Origin: Microbispora catharanthi
GTDB lineage: Bacteria; Actinomycetota; Actinomycetes; Streptosporangiales; Streptosporangiaceae
Assembly (NCBI RefSeq): GCF_006334915.2
Contig: NZ_VDMA02000019.1
Span: 62,001 to 126,000 of the forward strand
DNA length: 64,000 nt
Direction: 5' to 3'
Position numbers and translations under genes: made by a program. Every line of letters begins with the position of its first letter. Within the stretch, counting starts at the first letter, position 1. Below the pieces are notes generated by a model that had not been told where the DNA came from, did no database searches, and saw only the letters and a program-made list of their open reading frames with translations. Positions 1 to 8,599 of this stretch are shown here, piece by piece.

Positions 1-252
1 CAACGTCGCGCCCGTAGAGCATGGCCCCTTCCACCCCAGCTTTCCTCGACCACCTGAACGCAGAACACCGCGAACATCAGGCAGGTGACGTGGCCGTGGC
101 ACCGAGCCGTCACGTCGCCGACGCTACCGACGGCGGGGGCCCGGCGGCATAGGTCAAGTGACCATCGGACGGCTGCCTGCCCTGGCGACCCGGCGGACGG
201 CTCAGCCGGGCCGGCACCGGGAACGCCCAGGTCAGCCGCTAGCCTTCGCTGT

Positions 253-2970
253 GTGGGACTCATCGGACGCAGCGAGGAGACCAGCCGGCTACATGACCTG
301 ATCGACGCGGTACGCGAGGGCGGCGCGGCGCTGTTACTTCGCGGTGAGCCCGGCATCGGCAAGACGGCCCTGCTCGCGGAGGCTGCCGCGACCGCGCGCG
401 CGTCCGGCCTGCGCGTACTGAACACGGCGGGCGTGGAATCCGAGGCCCACCTGCCCTATGGCGGGCTGCACCAGCTCCTGTGGCCGGTGCGCGACCGGTT
501 CGGCGTGCTGCCGGCCCGGCAGCGGGAAGCTCTGCGGGCGGCGCTCGGCATGACCGATGCGACCGCGCCCGAGGGCTACCTCGTCGCCCTCGCCGTCCTG
601 AACCTGCTCGCCGAGGTGGCCGAGGCCTGCCCGGTCCTGATCCTCGTCGAGGACGCGCACTGGCTTGACCCGTCGACCGCGGACGTGCTGGCGTTCCTCG
701 GCCGGCGGCTGGAGTCCGAGCCGATCCTGCTGCTTGCCTCGGTCCGCGCCGGCATCCCCGCCCGGCTGGACGAGGCGGAGCTGCCGGACATGGTCATCCC
801 GCCGCTCTCCGCGAAGGACGCCGCCGCGCTGCTCGACGCCACCGCGGCGGACCTGCCCGGCGCGGTGCGTCGACGGCTGCTCGCCGAAGCCGCGGGGAAC
901 CCCCTGGCGCTGATCGAGCTGGCCGCCGCAGTGGACGGCACGGACGGCGCCGCCATCCTCACGAGCCCGTGGCTGCCGCTCACCGCCAGACTGGAGAGAG
1001 CGTTCATGCAGCGGTTCGCCGCGCTCCCGGCAGCCACGCGGGCGGTCCTGGAGGTCGCCGCGATCAACGACAGCCCGGACCTCGCGGAGACGCTGACAGC
1101 CGCCCATGCCCTCACGGGGCTGCCCGTCACCGTCGCCGACCTCAGGCCGGCTGTCGATGCCCGCCTCGTCGGTCCCGATGAGAGCCGGCTGACGTTCCAC
1201 CATCCGCTCGTCCGCTCCGCCATCCACAACCTGGCCAGTGCGGACCGGCGCCGTGACGCGCACCGCGCTCTGGCCGGAGTGCTGGCCGACCAGCCCGACC
1301 GGAGAACGTGGCACCTGGCGGCTGCGAGCGACCGGCCGGATGAGGACATCGCGACCGCCCTTGAGGCGGTCGCGGTCCGGGCGCAGCGCCGGGGCAGTGG
1401 TGCCACGGTCGTCGCCGCCCTCGAGCAGGCCGCGCGGATGAGCCCGGATCCGGACCAGCGGGCCGACCGGCTCCTGCGGGCCGCGGACGGCGCGGTCGAG
1501 CTCGGCCGCCCGGAAATCGTCGGCCGGCTCCTCGACGAGGCGGCGAAGCTCGACCTGTCGGGCCAGCGGCGCGCCCGCCTGGTCTGGATCAGGGCCGCGT
1601 TCGACGACGGCCTGCGTGACCGGGCCACGGACGCCACAGCGCTCGCGGACCTCGCCCAATCCGTCGCAGCCGACGGGGACACCGACCTCGCGGTCCGCAT
1701 CCTCTGGAGCGCCGCGCTGCGATGCTTCTGGACCGAGCCCGGCATGGCGGCCAGGGACCGGATCGTCGACGTGGCCGAACGACTCCCGCTCGACCCGCTG
1801 GACGCCCGGCTGCTCGCCATCCTCGGTTACGCGGCCCCAATCGCCCGCGGCGCGGTCGTCATCGAGCGCTCGGAGCGACTGCTCGCGCAAGCCGTCCTCG
1901 ACCCGCAGGCCGTTCGGCTCGTGGGCAGCGTCGCGGTGCTCGTCGGCACCTTCGACGTCGCGATCGCGCAGTCCGCCGCGTCGCTGGCCGGCCTCCGGGA
2001 TCAAGGCCGCCTGCAGCTCCTGGCCCGCGCACTCGCGGCGCAGTCATGGGCGGCAGCGCAGCTGGCCGACCTCACTGTGGCCCTACCCGCCGCCGAAGAG
2101 GCGAGCAGGCTTGCCGGCGAGACCGGCCAGCCGTTCCTACGCGGCCTCATCCTCGCCACGCAGGCGAAGATCGCCGCCTTGCGCGGCCACTTCGACCAGG
2201 CCCGCGAGCTGGCAGCCGAGGCAGAGAAGCTCGGCACGCCGGTCAGCGCGCGAAACGTGCTCGCCACAGCACAGCACGCACGCGCCCTCGCGGCGCTGGG
2301 CGAGGGCGACTACCCTCAGGCGCTCGCCCGGCTCCTGCGCATGCACGACATGACCGATCCCTCCCATCAGCTGGCCCTGAGCTGCCACACAGTCGCCGAC
2401 ATCGCCGACGCGGCCAGCCGCAGCGAGCGTCCCGGCGACGCGGCCGGTGTGCTCGCCCAAATGGAAGCAGCCGCGAAAACCACGACATCGCCGTCCCTGC
2501 ACGACGGCCTGCGCCTGGCCAGGGCCCTCCTGGCGGGCCAGGACGAGGCAGAGAGCCTCTTCCACGCCGCTCTCGCCGCAGACCTGACGCGGCGGCCGTT
2601 CATGCGGGCACGCACGGAGCTCGCCTACGGCGAATGGCTCCGCAGGCAGCGCCGCGCCACGGACTCGAGGCAGCACCTCCGCGCGGCTCGGGACGCATTC
2701 GACGCGCTCGGGACGTCACCGTGGGGCGAGCGGGCCCGCGGTGAGCTCCGCGCCGCCGGCGAGCGCAGCAGCGAACGGCAGGCCGCCACCAGCGACATCC
2801 TCACCGCACAGGAGTTCCAGATCGCGCAGATGGCCGCCGAGGGTCTCACCAACAGGGAGATCGGCAAGCGTCTCTACATCTCGCACAGGACGGTTGGCGC
2901 CCACCTAGCCAAGATCTACGCCAAGCTGGGCACCACGTCCCGCGTCCAGCTGCACACCGCACTCGAATAA
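253..2970 (+). CDS. LuxR-family transcriptional regulator, large ATP-binding (LAL/MalT-like) type
   Basis: The product (905 residues from this start) is a signal-sensing transcription activator of the LAL class. The order is an AAA-type ATPase domain with Walker A GEPGIGKT near residue 31 and Walker B LILVEDAHW near 130, a long helical repeat (TPR-like) middle part, and a C-terminal LuxR helix-turn-helix in the last 60 residues (LTAQEFQIAQMAAEGLTNREIG). The frame is open back to position 85, but the first 56 residues there are low-complexity and homology begins at GLIGRSEE. I chose the GTG at 253 because a TAGCCT -10 element (240-245) lies 7 bases before it with no ribosome binding site, the leaderless layout seen at many genes here. 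The ligand and target genes cannot be read from the sequence. It is alone on its strand, convergent with the protease gene. Confidence 0.85.
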   Translation: MGLIGRSEETSRLHDLIDAVREGGAALLLRGEPGIGKTALLAEAAATARASGLRVLNTAGVESEAHLPYGGLHQLLWPVRDRFGVLPARQREALRAALGMTDATAPEGYLVALAVLNLLAEVAEACPVLILVEDAHWLDPSTADVLAFLGRRLESEPILLLASVRAGIPARLDEAELPDMVIPPLSAKDAAALLDATAADLPGAVRRRLLAEAAGNPLALIELAAAVDGTDGAAILTSPWLPLTARLERAFMQRFAALPAATRAVLEVAAINDSPDLAETLTAAHALTGLPVTVADLRPAVDARLVGPDESRLTFHHPLVRSAIHNLASADRRRDAHRALAGVLADQPDRRTWHLAAASDRPDEDIATALEAVAVRAQRRGSGATVVAALEQAARMSPDPDQRADRLLRAADGAVELGRPEIVGRLLDEAAKLDLSGQRRARLVWIRAAFDDGLRDRATDATALADLAQSVAADGDTDLAVRILWSAALRCFWTEPGMAARDRIVDVAERLPLDPLDARLLAILGYAAPIARGAVVIERSERLLAQAVLDPQAVRLVGSVAVLVGTFDVAIAQSAASLAGLRDQGRLQLLARALAAQSWAAAQLADLTVALPAAEEASRLAGETGQPFLRGLILATQAKIAALRGHFDQARELAAEAEKLGTPVSARNVLATAQHARALAALGEGDYPQALARLLRMHDMTDPSHQLALSCHTVADIADAASRSERPGDAAGVLAQMEAAAKTTTSPSLHDGLRLARALLAGQDEAESLFHAALAADLTRRPFMRARTELAYGEWLRRQRRATDSRQHLRAARDAFDALGTSPWGERARGELRAAGERSSERQAATSDILTAQEFQIAQMAAEGLTNREIGKRLYISHRTVGAHLAKIYAKLGTTSRVQLHTALE

Positions 2971-3062
2971 CACCGTCCCCGCCAGGTGCCACGACATGAA
3001 TCAGATGCATGACCAGAGGTGGCCGGCGCGCCCGGGGACGACCGGCGGGCTTGTGGCCTGCG

Positions 3063-4535
3063 TCAGGGGGTGACGGGCGTCCGCGGCCGCAGCGACACGC
3101 CAATCTGCGCGAACCACTGGCGCAGGCCTGGCACCTGCGCGGGATCGGCCGCGACCCGGGCCGCGTACTCCTCGACGTCGACCTCCTTGCCCGTCGCGTC
3201 GCGCAAGGTGGCGGGGCCGGTCCACGACAGCGTCCACCGGGCCCTGCCGCTACCGATCAGCACGCCCTCGACGGCGCGGGCGAGGACCTTGGCCACAAGG
3301 TCCGGCGACGGCCGCCACCCGAGGCGGACGAGCTCCTCGTGGAGGGCGGCGGCCTGGCCGCGGGCCAGCGCCTCCAGGGCGGCGTCCAGGGACGGCTCCG
3401 GCCCGCCCGCGACCCGCTGGCCCGCGGCCGACAGGTCCCGCAGCGCCTCGTCGTTGACGCCCGCGTACATGCCCTGGGCGACCATCTCCTCCCAGGGCAG
3501 CGGGCGCAGCCTAAGCGCCTCCTCCGTCCAGAAGGTCTGCTCCACAGCGCGCGTGGCGACGGCGGGGTCCCGCAGGAGCGCCAGCGCGGGGCGCGGGTCG
3601 CGGGCGTGCGGGACGTCCTGCAGGACGGCGAGCGCGGCCAGCCGCTCCGGCAGGCTCGGGTGGGAGTCGTACGGCCCGGCCTCCTCGCCGCCTCCGTCCG
3701 CCTGGGCGATCTTCATCCGATGCGCGTCGGCGAGGGCGTGGAAGCCGCCGAACAGGTCGGCTGGACGACTGCCCGCCATGCCCGTCATGCCGACGTACCG
3801 CTCCATGAACAGATCCCAGACGTCCGCCGTGCCGTGCACCTTGCGCAGGGCGGTCCCGGCGGCCTCACGGCTCGCGACGGCGGCCGCGAATCGGTCGGCC
3901 TCCAGCTCCTGCCGGCGGGAGACGGCCTGGGAGACCCGCAGGAACAGCCTGGCGTACAAGGAGAAGAGCTTCTGGATGAAGGCGTGGTTCCGCAGGGAGG
4001 CGACCGCCGCCAGCACGGCGATCCTGCCGCGATACACCGGCGCGCCCAGCCGCGTGTGCGCACCGCTGTAGTGGCCGAGCTCGTGTCCCAGCACCGCGCG
4101 CATCTCGTCCACCGAGAGCGTCATCAGCAAGGGCAGACCGATGTACATGATGCGCCGGCCCGCCCGCAGCCCCAGCCAGCTCGTGTCCTCCCGCACCGCC
4201 GCGTTCACCTCGGCGACCAGCCGGATCTCGTCCGGCGGGCGGGTCCCCACCCGTGCGGCCAACTCCTCGACCGTCTGCCAGAGCACCGGCTCGTCCCCGC
4301 GGCCGACCGCGACGCCCGGCTCCTCCTGGCGCCCGCGGCGGTTGACCAGGATGAGGCCGCGCAGCAGCGCCAGGGCGGCCAGGGTGAGCACGATCGCGAT
4401 CTTCGCCGAGCCTGCGGTGACGTGCCGCAGGACGGCGGCGTCGACGAGCACCGTGGCCCCGAACACGGCGGCGACCAGCACATAGAAGCCCGCCAGCAGG
4501 GCGAATGCGATTGTCGCGCGGAAGGCGGTGACCAT
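3063..4535 (-). CDS. M48-family membrane zinc metallopeptidase
   Basis: This is a 490-residue integral-membrane protease of the M48 (HtpX/Ste24-like) family. Two N-terminal membrane helices span about residues 5-30 and 43-65. The zinc motif HELGH is at residues 151-155 and the third ligand, in ELEADR, is near residue 212. Further hydrophobic segments around 130-142 and 168-200 fit the family, where the active site faces the cytoplasm and clips misfolded membrane proteins. The C-terminal 200 residues are alanine- and leucine-rich and carry no motif I recognise, so the protein is longer than HtpX (about 290 residues). A promoter-like pair lies just upstream at 4571-4599. No partner gene is adjacent. 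Confidence 0.85.
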   Translation of the reverse strand: MVTAFRATIAFALLAGFYVLVAAVFGATVLVDAAVLRHVTAGSAKIAIVLTLAALALLRGLILVNRRGRQEEPGVAVGRGDEPVLWQTVEELAARVGTRPPDEIRLVAEVNAAVREDTSWLGLRAGRRIMYIGLPLLMTLSVDEMRAVLGHELGHYSGAHTRLGAPVYRGRIAVLAAVASLRNHAFIQKLFSLYARLFLRVSQAVSRRQELEADRFAAAVASREAAGTALRKVHGTADVWDLFMERYVGMTGMAGSRPADLFGGFHALADAHRMKIAQADGGGEEAGPYDSHPSLPERLAALAVLQDVPHARDPRPALALLRDPAVATRAVEQTFWTEEALRLRPLPWEEMVAQGMYAGVNDEALRDLSAAGQRVAGGPEPSLDAALEALARGQAAALHEELVRLGWRPSPDLVAKVLARAVEGVLIGSGRARWTLSWTGPATLRDATGKEVDVEEYAARVAADPAQVPGLRQWFAQIGVSLRPRTPVTP

Positions 4536-4570
4536 GTCATAACTCCGGTGGCGGTGAGGACGAGAGGCCG

Positions 4571-4599
4571 AAATTAACGAATCTTGTCGGATTTGTCAT
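4571..4599 (-). promoter_or_regulatory. Probable promoter of the M48 protease gene
   Basis: Reading the minus strand, ATGACA (4594-4599) is followed after exactly 17 bases by TAATTT (4571-4576). This is close to the housekeeping-sigma consensus and is AT-rich in an otherwise GC-rich gap. Transcription would start about 30 bases before the ATG at 4535. Confidence 0.5.
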
Positions 4600-4695
4600 C
4601 CGGAGCGCGAAAGACAGTGGGGCCCGCGCACCTGCCGGTGTACGGCAGATCCTCACGTCCACAGCCGACCTCACGGCCTGAGGTTCCTTACGGCA

Positions 4696-5148
4696 TCACC
4701 CGGCGCGGGTGGAGTCCATGATCCAGTTGGTCTCCCAGGTCTGGCCGCCGTCATAGGAGAAGGCCTGCTCCCAGTGGCACGAGTCGGGCGTGATCCCCGA
4801 CCAGATGAACCGGACGCGGATCGGGCGGCCGTCGTCGGTGTCGTCGGCGTAGAAGGTGCCGACCCCGTCGACGAAGCGGCCGACGACCGGGACCGGGTCC
4901 AGACCGCGCCTGCTGTTGACCCAGTAGATGGACCACTCGTCCCGCTCGGCGTCGTACGTCCGGACCGTCGCGCCGTCGAAGTCCTTGGTGGGCAGCGTGA
5001 GCGTGTCGAAGCTGCCCGCGCCGTCGAAGAAGCCGTACGCGACGCAGCGGCCGGGGAACTCCTCCCACTCGTCGCTGCCGACACCCCGCTTCAGCAGCCT
5101 CCGGTTGGCCACGTCCCACTCGCCGACGAGGAAGTCGAAGTCCTTCAC
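4696..5148 (-). CDS. DUF1579-like hypothetical protein
   Basis: This is a 150-residue soluble protein beginning with the FDFLVGEWDVANRRL motif typical of the DUF1579/lipocalin-like hypothetical proteins of actinobacteria, followed by alternating beta-strand-like segments (DEWSIYWVNSRRG, RVRFIWSGI, WEQAFSYDGGQTWETNWIMD). Its function is not known. I chose the GTG at 5148 because a purine-rich AGGGGCGGG lies just before it and the family match begins immediately; the upstream extension of the frame is low-complexity. The GTG overlaps the TGA of a 52-codon open frame (GTGA), so the two may be translationally coupled. Confidence 0.7.
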   Translation of the reverse strand: MKDFDFLVGEWDVANRRLLKRGVGSDEWEEFPGRCVAYGFFDGAGSFDTLTLPTKDFDGATVRTYDAERDEWSIYWVNSRRGLDPVPVVGRFVDGVGTFYADDTDDGRPIRVRFIWSGITPDSCHWEQAFSYDGGQTWETNWIMDSTRAG

Positions 5149-5303
5149 CGTCCCGCCCCTTCCTGCCGGGTGCCGGCCAGGTGGTCGCGGCGGTCCGGGG
5201 ATTCGCCCCTCGGCAGGAATGCCCGCCCGGGCCGGTCGTCGTGATGCCGGTCGTCGACCGCGATCGGGTCGAGCGGCCGCGTGATCTTCTGGATGAACGT
5301 CAT
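5145..5303 (-). CDS. Possible 52-residue micro-ORF coupled to the DUF1579-like gene
   Basis: An ATG at 5303 opens a 52-codon frame ending in a TGA that overlaps the next start codon by the GTGA arrangement. About 90 percent of its third codon positions are G or C, as in real genes here. The product is charged, has no membrane segment and matches no family I know. There is no clear ribosome binding site. It sits 22 bases downstream of a perfect inverted repeat (5325-5347). It could be a small regulatory or leader peptide, or a chance frame. Confidence 0.4.
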   Translation of the reverse strand: MTFIQKITRPLDPIAVDDRHHDDRPGRAFLPRGESPDRRDHLAGTRQEGAGR

Positions 5304-5324
5304 GCCCGGGACAGTACGGCCCGT

Positions 5325-5347
5325 CCACTGACACGTATCGTCAGTGG
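5325..5347. promoter_or_regulatory. Perfect 8-bp inverted repeat, candidate operator
   Basis: CCACTGAC (5325-5332) and GTCAGTGG (5340-5347) are exact inverted copies separated by 7 bases. The spacing suits a dimeric helix-turn-helix repressor. It lies upstream of the micro-ORF/DUF1579-like pair. No regulator gene is adjacent. Confidence 0.5.
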
Positions 5348-5506
5348 ATGTTGTCGCCCCGCCCTTGTGGACAGTGAGCACGCGTGCGCTGAAGAAAGCC
5401 CGGCGTTCCACGGCGGTGCTGGTGGCACCCATTCGCCACATGCGGGCTGGACCACCGGCGGCGCTCCAGCGCGAAGGCGCGGTAAGGAGGCGACGTAGGC
5501 TCCGCG

Positions 5507-6247
5507 TCAGGCTGGAGCGAGGACGCAGAACTCGTTGCCCTCAGGGTCGGCGAGGACGATCCACGACACATCGCCCTGGCCGACGTCGGCGAGCGTCGCG
5601 CCGAGGGTCCGCAGCCGGGCGACCTCCGCCGCTTGATCGTCACCGCGGTACGGCATCAGGTCGAGATGGACGCGGTTCCACACGGTCTTCACGCCGGGCG
5701 TTGTGCGGAGGAACTCCAGATATGGCCCGACACCCTTGGCCGAACGCAGCACCGCGTGATCGTCGGTCACCTCGTGCAGGGTCCAGTCCATCGCCTCGCC
5801 CCAGAACCGGGCCATGGCCCGCGGGTCCGCGCAGTCGACCACCACCCGGGCGATCGGCCCGGTGTCCCGGTAGATCTCCCGAGGCTCCAGCACGCAGAAC
5901 ACGTTGCCCTCCGGGTCGGCCAGAACCGTCCACGGGACATCGCCCTGGCCCACATCGGCGGGCGTCGCACCGAGCTCCTTCAGGCGCGCGACCAACTCCG
6001 CCTGATGGGCCGCGGAGGTGGTGGCGAGATCGAGGTGCACGCGATACTTCACCGTCTCAGGGTCCGGGACGGCGACGACACAGACGCAGACGGCGACGGA
6101 ATCGGGCCAGACGAATCCCATCGGCCCGACGCCTGTCACAGTGGGTCCCTCGCTGAAAACACCCCAGCCGAGCGCCTCCGCCCAGAACCGGCCGAGCGCC
6201 GAGTTATCCCGAGCCTTGAAATTCAGCAGACCAAGCCGCAGCGCCAT
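5507..6247 (-). CDS. VOC-family protein with two glyoxalase-like domains
   Basis: This 246-residue protein is built of two repeated VOC (glyoxalase/bleomycin-resistance) modules. Each ends in nearly the same stretch: DPEGNVFCVLEP near residue 118 and DPEGNEFCVLAPA at the C terminus. Each also carries the RVHLDL strand and GATxADVGQGD loop, so the halves arose by duplication. Such proteins bind metal or small hydrophobic ligands; the substrate cannot be deduced. I chose the ATG at 6247: a TAGGGT -10 element (6255-6260, minus strand) lies 7 bases before it with no ribosome binding site. It is not in an operon with the kinase gene on the same strand upstream, since that gap has its own promoter. 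Confidence 0.8.
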   Translation of the reverse strand: MALRLGLLNFKARDNSALGRFWAEALGWGVFSEGPTVTGVGPMGFVWPDSVAVCVCVVAVPDPETVKYRVHLDLATTSAAHQAELVARLKELGATPADVGQGDVPWTVLADPEGNVFCVLEPREIYRDTGPIARVVVDCADPRAMARFWGEAMDWTLHEVTDDHAVLRSAKGVGPYLEFLRTTPGVKTVWNRVHLDLMPYRGDDQAAEVARLRTLGATLADVGQGDVSWIVLADPEGNEFCVLAPA

Positions 6248-6364
6248 GCCGCCCACCCTATGTTCAGCAGATCAACCGGAGTGAACCCGCGCACCTCCGG
6301 CTCGATTGGCGGCAACGGGCAGGGAAGCCGAGAGCCACCTCCCGAGGGTCTCCATGCGGAGCGG

Positions 6365-7951
6365 TCAGTCGCTGACCAGGAGACCCTGGAAGGTGACGTC
6401 GCCTTCGTCGCCGTCCCATCGGTAGGCGAGCCCTTCGCCGGTCTGGATCAAGGTGATCCTGCCCGCGGCGCACTTGTCCAGCCGGAAGACGAGTGCCGTG
6501 CCGGAGCTGCGCGTCAGCGTCAGACTTCCCCGGCATGAACTGTTGGTGTCCTTCCAGCTTCCGGTGCGCCTGCCCGGCTCCAGCACGATCTGGACGTCGG
6601 TCTCGCTGGTTCCCACGAGCTGGTCGGGCTCGAGATGGCCTCCCCAGGTGCCGGCGAACGCGGCCGGAACCGTCCCGCCCGGCGTGGTCGACGGCACGGG
6701 AGTGGCCTTCGGAGTCGCTGTGGCATCCCCCGCGGCGTCGTCCGTCGTCACCGTGTCGTCCTGCCCCGCGCCGTTGTCGTCCTGCCCCGCGCCGCCGTCG
6801 GCCGTGACGGTCTCCCCCGGCGTGGTGTCGGCGGGCGGTGCCGGTGAGCCGGCGGTGTGCGAGACGGTCGCCGTCGTGGCGGCGGTCGACGGAGTGGCGG
6901 CCTTGTCGACGGACAGCAGGCGCGGCCCCAGCAGAGCGGCGGTGACCGATACCGCGGCCACGGCGACCACCGCCCCGGCGACGATCCCGGTGCGGGAAGC
7001 CTGCCGACGGCCGCCCGCCCCGGTGGTCTCCGGGTCCGGCGGAATCGCCCCGGCCGGACCGGGAGCCGGGAAGGCCGGGAGGATCGCGGTCATCCCACCC
7101 TGCCGCACGCCTTCCGGCCTGGTGGTCGCCGCGGCCGCGCCCGCCTTGAGCGGGTCGGGGGCGGACCCGACGAGTTCCAGCAGCAGGTCGCGGGAGACCG
7201 GCCGGCGCGCGGGGTCCTTGGCGAGGCATCGTTCTACCACCCCGCGCAGCGGCCGGGGCAGCGCCGAGGCGTCGGGCTCGGCGGTCAGGATCCGGTGCAT
7301 GACGGCGGGGACGCCGGCGGCGCCGAAGGCCGGGCGGCCCGTGGCGGCGAAGACGATCGTGGCTCCCCAGGCGAACACGTCGGAGGCGGGCGTGGCCGGG
7401 TCGCCGGCGATCTGCTCGGGAGCCAGGTAGGCCGGGGTGCCGACCGGACCCGCCGTGATCGTGTCACTCGCGCCGTGCCTGGCGATGCCGAAGTCCACTA
7501 CCCGGGGGCCGTCCGGCCCCAGCAGCACGTTGGCCGGCTTGAAGTCCCGGTGCACGATCCCGGCCGCGTGAACGGCCGTCAGCGCCGTGGCCGTGCCGAC
7601 CGCGAGGCGTTCCAACTCGCCGCCCCGCAGCGGACCGCCGGAATCGACCCGCTGCTGCAGAGACGGCCCGTCGATGAACTCGCTCACCACGTACGGCATC
7701 CGCCCATCGACCACCGCGGTCAGCACCCGGGCGGTGCAGAAGGGCGCGATTTCGCGCATCGCGTCGAGCTCGCGGACCAGCCGCTCCTTCACCGACGAGT
7801 CGAGCCCCGACTTGAGCACCTTCACCGCGACCGATTCCCCGCGGGGCGACCGGCCGAGGAACACCACCCCCTGCCCGCCCTCGCCGAGCCGTCCCCTCAG
7901 CGTGAACTCACCCAGTACGCGCGGGTCATCAGGCTCAAGGGGGGTGACCAT
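6365..7951 (-). CDS. Membrane-anchored serine/threonine protein kinase (PknB-like)
   Basis: This 528-residue kinase has the full set of Hanks motifs: glycine loop LGEGGQGVVF near residue 22, ATP-anchoring Lys44 in VAVKV, catalytic HRDFKPANVLL (Asp136) and DFGIA (Asp153). After the kinase domain (about 14-270) comes a proline- and alanine-rich juxtamembrane part and one membrane helix near 312-335. The extracellular tail begins Ser/Thr/Asp-rich and ends in a small folded-looking domain of about 110 residues with two cysteines (NSSCRGSL and DKCAAGR). The tail probably senses an outside signal; it is not a PASTA domain. A TAGGGT -10 element (7960-7965) 8 bases before the ATG suggests a leaderless transcript. 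No phosphatase gene is nearby. Confidence 0.88.
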   Translation of the reverse strand: MVTPLEPDDPRVLGEFTLRGRLGEGGQGVVFLGRSPRGESVAVKVLKSGLDSSVKERLVRELDAMREIAPFCTARVLTAVVDGRMPYVVSEFIDGPSLQQRVDSGGPLRGGELERLAVGTATALTAVHAAGIVHRDFKPANVLLGPDGPRVVDFGIARHGASDTITAGPVGTPAYLAPEQIAGDPATPASDVFAWGATIVFAATGRPAFGAAGVPAVMHRILTAEPDASALPRPLRGVVERCLAKDPARRPVSRDLLLELVGSAPDPLKAGAAAATTRPEGVRQGGMTAILPAFPAPGPAGAIPPDPETTGAGGRRQASRTGIVAGAVVAVAAVSVTAALLGPRLLSVDKAATPSTAATTATVSHTAGSPAPPADTTPGETVTADGGAGQDDNGAGQDDTVTTDDAAGDATATPKATPVPSTTPGGTVPAAFAGTWGGHLEPDQLVGTSETDVQIVLEPGRRTGSWKDTNSSCRGSLTLTRSSGTALVFRLDKCAAGRITLIQTGEGLAYRWDGDEGDVTFQGLLVSD

Positions 7952-7984
7952 GACACCGAACCCTAGCGACGCGGGGGCGACCGA

Positions 7985-8063
7985 CCCCAGTGCACAAACA
8001 AACCCCCGAACCCGTAGGTTCGAGGGTTTCCGATGTCCTGCGACATCACAATGGTGCCCCTGC
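7985..8063. repeat. Direct repeat A: displaced copy of tRNA-Arg 3' end plus terminator
   Basis: These 79 bases match 15389-15467 in the same orientation with four substitutions and two one-base indels. Read on the minus strand they hold the last bases of a tRNA (acceptor strand and CCA), a 6-bp hairpin and an 11-bp terminator hairpin. Beyond 8063 the likeness to the tRNA T arm fades quickly (to about 8090), so no working tRNA is present here. Confidence 0.75.
8000..8029 (-). terminator. Terminator-like hairpin within repeat A
   Basis: AAACCCCCGAA and TTCGAGGGTTT pair over 11 bp (one G-U) around an 8-base loop, followed on the minus strand by a T-rich stretch. It duplicates the tRNA-Arg terminator at 15404-15433. 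Here no intact gene precedes it; it could stop readthrough from the islet toward the kinase gene. Confidence 0.55.
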
Positions 8064-8291
8064 GAGGCACGAACCAGACCTGCGCGCGGGCTGCCCGGTC
8101 GCCATACGGCCGAGGACCGAAGGATTGGGTGCCGGCGGGTGAGCCGGTTCGACAGGGCGACAGAACCCTTCCACGGCTACCAAAGATAGGATGACTCCTC
8201 GCGGCCAGGCGCGCCCACGGATGAAGAGGAAAGCAACCGACGGTAGGCGTACACCTCGCGGTCGCCGTCCTGGCGCTCGACCTTCCTGCCG

Positions 8292-8304
8292 ATGAAAGTT
8301 TCAT
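8292..8304. promoter_or_regulatory. Perfect 13-bp palindrome ATGAAA-G-TTTCAT, candidate operator
   Basis: The site is symmetric around a central G, resembles GAAAGTTTC-type sites of LacI-family sugar regulators, and lies 70 bases upstream of the -35 element of the GH95 promoter. No matching regulator is encoded in the islet. Confidence 0.35.
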
Positions 8305-8373
8305 TCAGCTCCCACAAAAGTCGTCGGCCGTCCCGTCGACGCGACGGGTTACGCGGCGCTCGCGATTGTTTCC

Positions 8374-8402
8374 TTGACCCAACACATCAGACGTCATACG
8401 TT
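8374..8402 (+). promoter_or_regulatory. Probable promoter of the GH95 gene
   Basis: TTGACC (8374-8379) and TACGTT (8397-8402) are separated by exactly 17 bases. The transcript would carry a leader of about 190 bases before the ATG at 8600. Confidence 0.5.
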
Positions 8403-8599
8403 GCACGAAACCGAGCCTATTCATGGGATGTCCTCCGGACAAACCCCTGTGTTCTTGCCTTCGGAGGCACCCCTTTGACTGCATGCCCTGCATCAGCGTG
8501 TCCCGTCGAGTGGCGGCCGTACCGCGGCGGACCAGCCGTGGCGGTACCGGCGGTGCTCGGCCGCAGGCATCACCCCCCGACTCGCCACCAGGAGCTTCA

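Larger units (their letters stand above)
8091..8599 (+). other. Upstream region of the GH95 gene, no gene
   Basis: No supported gene lies here. It holds a 13-bp palindrome (8292-8304) and a good promoter (8374-8402). The open frame reading into the GH95 gene from 8423 is not expected to be translated, because the AGGAG ribosome binding site and the Tat signal start at 8600. Confidence 0.6.

Noticed and set aside
20..151. 43-codon frame at the window start
   Set aside because: No ribosome binding site, mixed third-position composition unlike real genes here, and it ends inside the promoter zone of the LuxR gene.
334..2004. Long minus-strand frame (556 codons) inside the LuxR gene
   Set aside because: Mirror frame of a GC-rich gene; product is Arg/Gly/Glu low-complexity with no motif, and the plus-strand LuxR protein is clear.
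8050..8130. Second tRNA gene beside repeat A
   Set aside because: Only the acceptor 3' strand, CCA and a broken T arm are present; no matching 5' acceptor strand or anticodon arm exists within 80 bases.
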